Source of the DNA: Rallus limicola
Lineage: Eukaryota; Chordata; Aves; Gruiformes; Rallidae
NCBI GenBank assembly: GCA_022605955.1
Contig: JAKCOZ010000005.1
Coordinates: forward strand, 50,407,762 to 50,471,761
DNA length: 64,000 nt
Direction of reading: 5' to 3'
Both the position numbers and the translations under genes were made by a program. This document shows positions 14,001 through 26,000 of the stretch, one piece after another. The notes beneath the pieces were generated by a model. The model was given only the letters and a program-made list of their open reading frames with translations. It was not told the origin of the DNA and ran no database searches. Every line of letters starts with the position of its first letter. Within the stretch, counting starts at the first letter, position 1.

Positions 14001-17000
14001 GCCTTTGACTTTGGGCAGCTTGACGCTGGGCATCTTGACGTCGGGCATCTTGAATCGACATTTCTCGCCATCTCCTCCGGCGCCTGTCTCGACGGTCACC
14101 TCCACGCCGGGCGCTACGATCTCGGCCGCAGGCAGGGTCACATCGACCTCGGCCGTTCCCGAGGGCGCCGTCACCTGGGGCTCCTTGAGGCTGACGTCCA
14201 CATCAGCGGCCACGGTGCCCTTGGCCTCTCTGCTGCTGGACCAGCCAAAGGAAGGCATGCCAAACTTGGGCATCTTGAACTTGCCGTCCTTGGTCTTGGC
14301 GGCCTCCTTCTCCGGGGCTTTTGCTTCTCCTTCGGGGGTGAGGGCCGCCTCGGGCGCCTGCAGGTCGACGCTGGCCTTCGGAAGGCTGATGTCAACGGAG
14401 GGGAGGGTGACGTCCACCTTGGGAGCTCTGATGTCAGCTTTGGGCATTCTGAGGGAGGGCTTCTCCACCTTCCAGCCCGCCCCTTCCGTCTTGGCGCCGG
14501 GGACATCAGCTTTGAGACCCAGCGCGGGGCCCTCCCCTGTAGCTGCCACGGTGGCGGACGGGAGCTCCACCTCTGCCGCAGGCAGGCTGACCTCGCCTTC
14601 TACCCCTTCCACCTTGGGAGGCGACACGCCGAACTTGGGCTTGTCAAACTTGGGCAGTTTAAGCTTCCCTTTCAGGCCCGCGGCTTCCAGCTCGGCTCCG
14701 TCCAGCGAGCCTTCGACAGAGGGCAGCTTGATGTCTACGTCCGGTGCCTGGAGCTCGAGGGAGCCTTCGACAGAGGGCAGCTTGATGTCGGGCGCCACGA
14801 TGCTGATGTCACCGGCGCCGGCCTTGAGGTCTGCCTCGGGGAGGCTGACGTCGCCTTTGTGCAGGCCGACATCTGCGTCCAATTTGGGAGCCTTGACGGT
14901 CGGCTTGGAGAAGACCACGCTGGGCACCTTGACTTTCGGCATGTGCAGTTTCATGCCGCCGCCCTCAACTTTGCCGGCAGACACCTCCAGGCTGCCTTCG
15001 GCGTCGGGGCCCTGCAGGGCGACTTCGCCCTCCTGGACTTCGGCCTGGGCTTTGGGCAGCGAGACCTCCGCCTTCGGCAGGCTGACCTGCACGTGGGGGC
15101 CTTTGACTTTGGGCAGCTTGACGCTGGGCATCTTGACGTCGGGCATCTTGAATCGACCTTTCTCGCCATCTCCTCCGGCGCCTGTCTCGACGGTCACCTC
15201 CACGCCGGGCGCTACAATCTCGGCCGCAGGCAGGGTCACATCGACCTCGGCCGTTCCCGAGGGCGCCGTCACCTGGGGCTCCTTGAGGCTGACGTCCACA
15301 TCAGCGGCCACGGTGCCCTTGGCCTCTCTGCTGCTGGACCAGCCAAAGGAAGGCATGCCAAACTTGGGCATCTTGAACTTGCCGTCCTTGGTCTTGGCGG
15401 CCTCCTTCTCCGGGGCTTTTGCTTCTCCTTCGGGGGTGAGGGCCGCCTCGGGCGCCTGCAGGTCGACGCTGGCCTTCGGAAGGCTGATGTCAACGGAGGG
15501 GAGGGTGACGTCCACCTTGGGAGCTCTGATGTCAGCTTTGGGCATTCTGAGGGAGGGCTTCTCCACCTTCCAGCCCGCCCCTTCCGTCTTGGCGCCGGGG
15601 ACATCAGCTTTGAGACCCAGCGCGGGGCCCTCCCCTGTAGCTGCCACGGTGGCGGACGGGAGCTCCACCTCTGCCGCAGGCAGGCTGACCTCGCCTTCTA
15701 CCCCTTCCACCTTGGGAGGCGACACGCCGAACTTGGGCTTGTCAAACTTGGGCAGTTTAAGCTTCCCTTTCAGGCCCGCGGCTTCCAGCTCGGCTCCGTC
15801 CAGCGAGCCTTCGACAGAGGGCAGCTTGATGTCTACGTCCGGTGCCTGGAGCTCGAGGGAGCCTTCGACAGAGGGCAGCTTGATGTCGGGCGCCACGATG
15901 CTGATGTCACCGGCGCCGGCCTTGAGGTCTGCCTCGGGGAGGCTGACGTCGCCTTTGTGCAGGCCGACATCTGCGTCCAATTTGGGAGCCTTGACGGTCG
16001 GCTTGGAGAAGACCACGCTGGGCACCTTGACTTTCGGCATGTGCAGTTTCATGCCGCCGCCCTCAACTTTGCCGGCAGACACCTCCAGGCTGCCTTCGGC
16101 GTCGGGGCCCTGCAGGGCGACTTCGCCCTCCTGGACTTCGGCCTGGGCTTTGGGCAGCGAGACCTCCGCCTTCGGCAGGCTGACCTGCACGTGGGGGCCT
16201 TTGACTTTGGGCAGCTTGACGCTGGGCATCTTGACGTCGGGCATCTTGAATCGACCTTTCTCGCCATCTCCTCCGGCGCCTGTCTCGACGGTCACCTCCA
16301 CGCCGGGCGCTACAATCTCGGCCGCGGGCAGGGTCACATCGACCTCGGCCGTTCCCGAGGGCGCCGTCACCTGGGGCTCCTTGAGGCTGACGTCCACATC
16401 AGCGGCCACGGTGCCCTTGGCCTCTCTGCTGCTGGACCAGCCAAAGGAAGGCATGCCAAACTTGGGCATCTTGAACTTGCCGTCCTTGGTCTTGGCGGCC
16501 TCCTTCTCCGGGGCTTTTGCTTCTCCTTCGGGGGTGAGGGCCGCCTCGGGCGCCTGCAGGTCGACGCTGGCCTTCGGAAGGCTGATGTCAACGGAGGGGA
16601 GGGTGACGTCCACCTTGGGAGCTCTGATGTCAGCTTTGGGCATTCTGAGGGAGGGCTTCTCCACCTTCCAGCCCGCCCCTTCCGTCTTGGCGCCGGGGAC
16701 ATCAGCTTTGAGACCCAGCGCGGGGCCCTCCCCTGTAGCTGCCACGGTGGCGGACGGGAGCTCCACCTCTGCCGCAGGCAGGCTGACCTCGCCTTCTACC
16801 CCTTCCACCTTGGGAGGCGACACGCCGAACTTGGGCTTGTCAAACTTGGGCAGTTTAAGCTTCCCTTTCAGGCCCGCGGCTTCCAGCTCGGCTCCGTCCA
16901 GCGAGCCTTCGACAGAGGGCAGTTTGATGTCTACGTCCGGTGCCTGGAGCTCGAGGGAGCCTTCAACAGAGGGCAGCTTGATGTCGGGCGCCACGATGCT

Positions 17001-20000
17001 GATGTCACCGGCGCCGGCCTTGAGGTCTGCCTCGGGGAGGCTGACGTCGCCTTTGTGCAGGCCGACATCTGCGTCCAATTTGGGAGCCTTGACGGTCGGC
17101 TTGGAGAAGACCACGCTGGGCACCTTGACTTTCGGCATGTGCAGTTTCATGCCGCCGCCCTCAACTTTGCCGGCAGACACCTCCAGGCCGCCTTCGGCGT
17201 CGGGGCCCTGCAGGGCGACTTCGCCCTCCTGGACTTCGGCCTGGGCTTTGGGCAGCGAGACCTCCGCCTTCGGCAGGCTGACCTGCACGTGGGGGCCTTT
17301 GACTTTGGGCAGCTTGACGCTGGGCATCTTGACGTCGGGCATCTTGAATCGACATTTCTCGCCATCTCCTCCGGCGCCTGTCTCGACGGTCACCTCCACG
17401 CCGGGCGCTACGATCTCGGCCGCAGGCAGGGTCACATCGACCTCGGCCGTTCCCGAGGGCGCCGTCACCTGGGGCTCCTTGAGGCTGACGTCCACATCAG
17501 CGGCCACGGTGCCCTTGGCCTCTCTGCTGCTGGACCAGCCAAAGGAAGGCATGCCAAACTTGGGCATCTTGAACTTGCCGTCCTTGGTCTTGGCGGCCTC
17601 CTTCTCCGGGGCTTTTGCTTCTCCTTCGGGGGTGAGGGCCGCCTTGGGCGCCTGCAGGTCGACGCTGGCCTTCGGAAGGCTGATGTCAACGGAGGGGAGG
17701 GTGACGTCCACCTTGGGAGCTCTGATGTCAGCTTTGGGCATTCTGAGGGAGGGCTTCTCCACCTTCCAGCCCGCCCCTTCCGTCTTGGCGCCGGGGACAT
17801 CAGCTTTGAGACCCAGCGCGGGGCCCTCCCCTGTAGCTGCCACGGTGGCGGACGGGAGCTCCACCTCTGCCGCAGGCAGGCTGACCTCGCCTTCTACCCC
17901 TTCCACCTTGGGAGGCGACACGCCGAACTTGGGCTTGTCAAACTTGGGCAGTTTAAGCTTCCCTTTCAGGCCCGCGGCTTCCAGCTCGGCTCCGTCCAGC
18001 GAGCCTTCGACAGAGGGCAGCTTGATGTCTACGTCCGGTGCCTGGAGCTCGAGGGAGCCTTCAACAGAGGGCAGCTTGATGTCGGGCGCCACGATGCTGA
18101 TGTCACCGGCGCCGGCCTTGAGGTCTGCCTCGGGGAGGCTGACGTCGCCTTTGTGCAGGCCGACATCTGCGTCCAATTTGGGAGCCTTGACGGTCGGCTT
18201 GGAGAAGACCACGCTGGGCACCTTGACTTTCGGCATGTGCAGTTTCATGCCGCCGCCCTCAACTTTGCCGGCAGACACCTCCAGGCCGCCTTCGGCGTCG
18301 GGGCCCTGCAGGGCGACTTCGCCCTCCTGGACTTCGGCCTGGGCTTTGGGCAGCGAGACCTCCGCCTTCGGCAGGCTGACCTGCACGTGGGGGCCTTTGA
18401 CTTTGGGCAGCTTGACGCTGGGCATCTTGACGTCGGGCATCTTGAATCGACCTTTCTCGCCATCTCCTCCGGCGCCTGTCTCGACGGTCACCTCCACGCC
18501 GGGCGCTACGATCTCGGCCGCAGGCAGGGTCACATCGACCTCGGCCGTTCCCGAGGGCGCCGTCACCTGGGGCTCCTTGAGGCTGACGTCCACATCAGCG
18601 GCCACGGTGCCCTTGGCCTCTCTGCTGCTGGACCAGCCAAAGGAAGGCATGCCAAACTTGGGCATCTTGAACTTGCTGTCCTTGGTCTTGGCGGCCTCCT
18701 TCTCCGGGGCTTTTGCTTCTCCTTCGAGGGTGAGGGCCGCCTCGGGCGCCTGCAGGTCGACGCTGGCCTTCGGAAGGCTGATGTCAACGGAGGGGAGGGT
18801 GACGTCCACCTTGGGAGCTCTGATGTCAGCTTTGGGCATTCTGAGGGAGGGCTTCTCCACCTTCCAGCCCGCCCCTTCCGTCTTGGCGCCGGGGACATCA
18901 GCTTTGAGACCCAGCGCGGGGCCCTCCCCTGTAGCTGCCACGGTGGCGGACGGGAGCTCCACCTCTGCCGCAGGCAGGCTGACCTCGCCTTCTACCCCTT
19001 CCACCTTGGGAGGCGACACGCCGAACTTGGGCTTGTCAAACTTGGGCAGTTTAAGCTTCCCTTTCAGGCCCGCGGCTTCCAGCTCGGCTCCGTCCAGCGA
19101 GCCTTCGACAGAGGGCAGCTTGATGTCTACGTCCGGTGCCTGGAGCTCGAGGGAGCCTTCGACAGAGGGCAGCTTGATGTCGGGCGCCACGATGCTGATG
19201 TCACCGGCGCCGGCCTTGAGGTCTGCCTCGGGGAGGCTGACGTCGCCTTTGTGCAGGCCGACATCTGCGTCCAATTTGGGAGCCTTGACGGTCGGCTTGG
19301 AGAAGACCACGCTGGGCACCTTGACTTTCGGCATGTGCAGTTTCATGCCGCCGCCCTCAACTTTGCCGGCAGACACCTCCAGGCCGCCTTCGGCGTCGGG
19401 GCCCTGCAGGGCGACTTCGCCCTCCTGGACTTCGGCCTGGGCTTTGGGCAGCGAGACCTCCGCCTTCGGCAGGCTGACCTGCACGTGGGGGCCTTTGACT
19501 TTGGGCAGCTTGACGCTGGGCATCTTGACGTCGGGCATCTTGAATCGACCTTTCTCGCCATCTCCTCCGGCGCCTGTCTCGACGGTCACCTCCACGCCGG
19601 GCGCTACGATCTCGGCCGCAGGCAGGGTCACATCGACCTCGGCCGTTCCCGAGGGCGCCGTCACCTGGGGCTCCTTGAGGCTGACGTCCACATCAGTGGC
19701 CACGGTGCCCTTGGCCTCTCTGCTGCTGGACCAGCCAAAGGAAGGCATGCCAAACTTGGGCATCTTGAACTTGCCGTCCTTGGTCTTGGCGGCCTCCTTC
19801 TCCGGGGCTTTTGCTTCTCCTTCGAGGGTGAGGGCCGCCTCGGGCGCCTGCAGGTCGACGCTGGCCTTCGGAAGGCTGATGTCAACGGAGGGGAGGGTGA
19901 TGTCCACCTTGGGAGCTTTGATGTCAGCTTTGGGCATTCTGAGGGAGGGCTTCTCCACCTTCCAGCCCGCCCCTTCCGTCTTGGCGCCGGGGACATCAGC

Positions 20001-23000
20001 TTTGAGACCCAGCGCGGGGCCCTCCCCTGTAGCTGCCACGGTGGCGGACGGGAGCTCCACCTCTGCCGCAGGCAGGCTGACCTCGCCTTCTACCCCTTCC
20101 ACCTTGGGAGGCGACACGCCGAACTTGGGCTTGTCAAACTTGGGCAGTTTAAGCTTCCCTTTCAGGCCCGCGGCTTCCAGCTCGGCTCCGTCCAGCGAGC
20201 CTTCGACAGAGGGCAGCTTGATGTCTACGTCCGGTGCCTGGAGCTCGAGGGAGCCTTCGACAGAGGGCAGCTTGATGTCGGGCGCCACGATGCTGATGTC
20301 ACCGGCGCCGGCCTTGAGGTCTGCCTCGGGGAGGCTGACGTCGCCTTTGTGCAGGCCGACATCTGCGTCCAATTTGGGAGCCTTGACGGTCGGCTTGGAG
20401 AAGACCACGCTGGGCACCTTGACTTTCGGCATGTGCAGTTTCATGCCGCCGCCCTCAACTTTGCCGGCAGACACCTCCAGGCCGCCTTCGGCGTCGGGGC
20501 CCTGCAGGGCGACTTCGCCCTCCTGGACTTCGGCCTGGGCTTTGGGCAGCGAGACCTCCGCCTTCGGCAGGCTGACCTGCACGTGGGGGCCTTTGACTTT
20601 GGGCAGCTTGACGCTGGGCATCTTGACGTCGGGCATCTTGAATCGACCTTTCTCGCCATCTCCTCCGGCGCCTGTCTCGACGGTCACCTCCACGCCGGGC
20701 GCTACGATCTCGGCCGCGGGCAGGGTCACATCGACCTCGGCCGTTCCCGAGGGCGCCGTCACCTGGGGCTCCTTGAGGCTGACGTCCACATCAGCGGCCA
20801 CGGTGCCCTTGGCCTCTCTGCTGCTGGACCAGCCAAAGGAAGGCATGCCAAACTTGGGCATCTTGAACTTGCCGTCCTTGGTCTTGGCGGCCTCCTTCTC
20901 CGGGGCTTTTGCTTCTCCTTCGAGGGTGAGGGCCGCCTCGGGCGCCTGCAGGTCGACGCTGGCCTTCGGAAGGCTGATGTCAACGGAGGGGAGGGTGACG
21001 TCCACCTTGGGAGCTTTGATGTCAGCTTTGGGCATTCTGAGGGAGGGCTTCTCCACCTTCCAGCCCGCCCCTTCCGTCTTGGCGCCGGGGACATCAGCTT
21101 TGAGACCCAGCGCGGGGCCCTCCCCTGTAGCTGCCACGGTGGCGGACGGGAGCTCCACCTCTGCCGCAGGCAGGCTGACCTCGCCTTCTACCCCTTCCAC
21201 CTTGGGAGGCGACACGCCGAACTTGGGCTTGTCAAACTTGGGCAGTTTAAGCTTCCCTTTCAGGCCCGCGGCTTCCAGCTCGGCTCCGTCCAGCGAGCCT
21301 TCGACAGAGGGCAGCTTGATGTCTACGTCCGGTGCCTGGAGCTCGAGGGAGCCTTCAACAGAGGGCAGCTTGATGTCGGGCGCCACGATGCTGATGTCAC
21401 CGGCGCCGGCCTTGAGGTCTGCCTCGGGGAGGCTGACGTCGCCTTTGTGCAGGCCGACATCTGCGTCCAATTTGGGAGCCTTGACGGTCGGCTTGGAGAA
21501 GACCACGCTGGGCACCTTGACTTTCGGCATGTGCAGTTTCATGCCGCCGCCCTCAACTTTGCCGGCAGACACCTCCAGGCCGCCTTCGGCGTCGGGGCCC
21601 TGCAGGGCGACTTCGCCCTCCTGGACTTCGGCCTGGGCTTTGGGCAGCGAGACCTCCGCCTTCGGCAGGCTGACCTGCACGTGGGGGCCTTTGACTTTGG
21701 GCAGCTTGACGCTGGGCATCTTGACGTCGGGCATCTTGAATCGACCTTTCTCGCCATCTCCTCCGGCGCCTGTCTCGACGGTCACCTCCACGCCGGGCGC
21801 TACGATCTCGGCCGCAGGCAGGGTCACATCGACCTCGGCCGTTCCCGAGGGCGCCGTCACCTGGGGCTCCTTGAGGCTGACGTCCACATCAGCGGCCACG
21901 GTGCCCTTGGCCTCTCTGCTGCTGGACCAGCCAAAGGAAGGCATGCCAAACTTGGGCATCTTGAACTTGCCGTCCTTGGTCTTGGCGGCCTCCTTCTCCG
22001 GGGCTTTTGCTTCTCCTTCGAGGGTGAGGGCCGCCTCGGGCGCCTGCAGGTCAACGCTGGCCTTCGGAAGGCTGATGTCAACGGAGGGGAGGGTGACGTC
22101 CACCTTGGGAGCTTTGATGTCAGCTTTGGGCATTCTGAGGGAGGGCTTCTCCACCTTCCAGCCCGCCCCTTCCGTCTTGGCGCCGGGGACATCAGCTTTG
22201 AGACCCAGCGCGGGGCCCTCCCCTGTAGATGCCACGGTGGCGGACGGGAGCTCCACCTCTGCCGCAGGCAGGCTGACCTCGCCTTCTACCCCTTCCACCT
22301 TGGGAGGCGACACGCCGAACTTGGGCTTGTCAAACTTGGGCAGTTTAAGCTTCCCTTTCAGGCCCGCGGCTTCCAGCTCGGCTCCGTCCAGCGAGCCTTC
22401 GACAGAGGGCAGCTTGATGTCTACGTCCGGTGCCTGGAGCTCGAGGGAGCCTTCGACAGAGGGCAGCTTGATGTCGGGCGCCACGATGCTGATGTCACCG
22501 GCGCCGGCCTTGAGGTCTGCCTCGGGGAGGCTGACGTCGCCTTTGTGCAGGCCGACATCTGCGTCCAATTTGGGAGCCTTGACGGTCGGCTTGGAGAAGA
22601 CCACGCTGGGCACCTTGACTTTCGGCATGTGCAGTTTCATGCCGCCGCCCTCAACTTTGCCGGCAGACACCTCCAGGCCGCCTTCGGCGTCGGGGCCCTG
22701 CAGGGCGACTTCGCCCTCCTGGACTTCGGCCTGGGCTTTGGGCAGCGAGACCTCCGCCTTCGGCAGGCTGACCTGCACGTGGGGGCCTTTGACTTTGGGC
22801 AGCTTGACGCTGGGCATCTTGACGTCGGGCATCTTGAATCGACCTTTCTCGCCATCTCCTCCGGCGCCTGTCTCGATGGTTACCTCCACGCCAGGCGCTA
22901 CGATCTCGGCCGCAGGCAGGGTCACATCGACCTCGGCCGTTCCCGAGGGCGCCGTCACCTGGGGCTCCTTGAGGCTGACGTCCACATCAGCGGCCACGGT

Positions 23001-26000
23001 GCCCTTGGCCTCTCTGCTGCTGGACCAGCCAAAGGAAGGCATGCCAAACTTGGGCATCTTGAACTTGCCGTCCTTGGTCTTGGCGGCCTCCTTCTCCGGG
23101 GCTTTTGCTTCTCCTTCGAGGGTGAGGGCCGCCTCGGGCGCCTGCAGGTCGACGCTGGCCTTCGGAAGGCTGATGTCAACGGAGGGGAGGGTGACGTCCA
23201 CCTTGGGAGCTTTGATGTCAGCTTTGGGCATTCTGAGGGAGGGCTTCTCCACCTTCCAGCCCGCCCCTTCCGTCTTGGCGCCGGGGACATCAGCTTTGAG
23301 ACCCAGCGCGGGGCCCTCCCCTGTAGCTGCCACGGTGGCGGACGGGAGCTCCACCTCTGCCGCAGGCAGGCTGACCTCGCCTTCTACCCCTTCCACCTTG
23401 GGAGGCGACACGCCGAACTTGGGCTTGTCAAACTTGGGCAGTTTAAGCTTCCCTTTCAGGCCCGCGGCTTCCAGCTCGGCTCCGTCCAGCGAGCCTTCGA
23501 CAGAGGGCAGCTTGATGTCTACGTCCGGTGCCTGGAGCTCGAGGGAGCCTTCGACAGAGGGCAGCTTGATGTCGGGCGCCACGATGCTGATGTCACCGGC
23601 GCCGGCCTTGAGGTCTGCCTCGGGGAGGCTGACGTCGCCTTTGTGCAGGCCGACATCTGCGTCCAATTTGGGAGCCTTGACGGTCGGCTTGGAGAAGACC
23701 ACGCTGGGCACCTTGACTTTCGGCATGTGCAGTTTCATGCCACCGCCCTCAACTTTGCCGGCAGACACCTCCAGGCCGCCTTCGGCGTCGGGGCCCTGCA
23801 GGGCGACTTCGCCCTCCTGGACTTCGGCCTGGGCTTTGGGCAGCGAGACCTCCGCCTTCGGCAGGCTGACCTGCACGTGGGGGCCTTTGACTTTGGGCAG
23901 CTTGACGCTGGGCATCTTGACGTCGGGCATCTTGAATCGAACTTTCTCGCCATCTCCTCCGGCGCCTGTCTCGACGGCCACCTCCACGCCGGGCGCTACG
24001 ATCTCGGCCGCAGGCAGGGTCACATCGACCTCGGCCGTTCCCGAGGGCGCCGTCACCTGGGGCTCCTTGAGGCTGACGTCCACATCAGCGGCCACGGTGC
24101 CCTTGGCCTCTCTGCTGCTGGACCAGCCAAAGGAAGGCATGCCAAACTTGGGCATCTTGAACTTGCCGTCCTTGGTCTTGGCGGCCTCCTTCTCCGGGGC
24201 TTTTGCTTCTCCTTCGAGGGTGAGGGCCGCCTCGGGCGCCTGCAGGTCAACGCTGGCCTTCGGAAGGCTGATGTCAACGGAGGGGAGGGTGATGTCCACC
24301 TTGGGAGCTCTGATGTCAGCTTTGGGCATTCTGAGGGAGGGCTTCTCCACCTTCCAGCCCGCCCCTTCCGTCTTGGCGCCGGGGACATCAGCTTTGAGAC
24401 CCAGCGCGGGGCCCTCCCCTGTAGCTGCCACGGTGGCGGACGGGAGCTCCACCTCTGCCGCAGGCAGGCTGACCTCGCCTTCTACCCCTTCCACCTTGGG
24501 AGGCGACACGCCGAACTTGGGCTTGTCAAACTTGGGCAGTTTAAGCTTCCCTTTCAGGCCCGCGGCTTCCAGCTCGGCTCCGTCCAGCGAGCCTTCGACA
24601 GAGGGCAGCTTGATGTCTACGTCCGGTGCCTGGAGCTCGAGGGAGCCTTCGACAGAGGGCAGCTTGATGTCGGGCGCCACGATGCTGATGTCACCGGCGC
24701 CGGCCTTGAGGTCTGCCTCGGGGAGGCTGACGTCGCCTTTGTGCAGGCCGACATCTGCGTCCAATTTGGGAGCCTTGACGGTCGGCTTGGAGAAGACCAC
24801 GCTGGGCACCTTGACTTTCGGCATGTGCAGTTTCATGCCGCCGCCCTCAACTTTGCCGGCAGACACCTCCAGGCCGCCTTCGGCGTCGGGGCCCTGCAGG
24901 GCGACTTCGCCCTCCTGGACTTCGGCCTGGGCTTTGGGCAGCGAGACCTCCGCCTTCGGCAGGCTGACCTGCACGTGGGGGCCTTTGACTTTGGGCAGCT
25001 TGACGCTGGGCATCTTGACGTCGGGCATCTTGAATCGACCTTTCTCGCCATCTCCTCCGGCGCCTGTCTCGACGGTCACCTCCACGCCGGGCGCTACGAT
25101 CTCGGCCGCAGGCAGGGTCACATCGACCTCGGCCGTTCCCGAGGGCGCCGTCACCTGGGGCTCCTTGAGGCTGACGTCCACATCAGCGGCCACGGTGCCC
25201 TTGGCCTCTCTGCTGCTGGACCAGCCAAAGGAAGGCATGCCAAACTTGGGCATCTTGAACTTGCCGTCCTTGGTCTTGGCGGCCTCCTTCTCCGGGGCTT
25301 TTGCTTCTCCTTCGAGGGTGAGGGCCGCCTCGGGCGCCTGCAGGTCAACGCTGGCCTTCGGAAGGCTGATGTCAACGGAGGGGAGGGTGATGTCCACCTT
25401 GGGAGCTTTGATGTCAGCTTTGGGCATTCTGAGGGAGGGCTTCTCCACCTTCCAGCCCGCCCCTTCCGTCTTGGCGCCGGGGACATCAGCTTTGAGACCC
25501 AGCGCGGGGCCCTCCCCTGTAGCTGCCACGGTGGCGGACGGGAGCTCCACCTCTGCCGCAGGCAGGCTGACCTCGCCTTCTACCCCTTCCACCTTGGGAG
25601 GCGACACGCCGAACTTGGGCTTGTCAAACTTGGGCAGTTTAAGCTTCCCTTTCAGGCCCGCGGCTTCCAGCTCGGCTCCGTCCAGCGAGCCTTCGACAGA
25701 GGGCAGCTTGATGTCTACGTCCGGTGCCTGGAGCTCGAGGGAGCCTTCGACAGAGGGCAGCTTGATGTCTACGTCCGGTGCCTGGAGCTCGAGGGAGCCT
25801 TCGACAGAGGGCAGCTTGATGTCGGGCGCCACGATGCTGATGTCACCGGCGCCGGCCTTGAGGTCTGCCTCGGGGAGGCTGACGTCGCCTTTGTGCAGGC
25901 CGACATCTGCGTCCAATTTGGGAGCCTTGACGGTCGGCTTGGAGAAGACCACGCTGGGCACCTTGACTTTCGGCATGTGCAGTTTCATGCCGCCGCCCTC

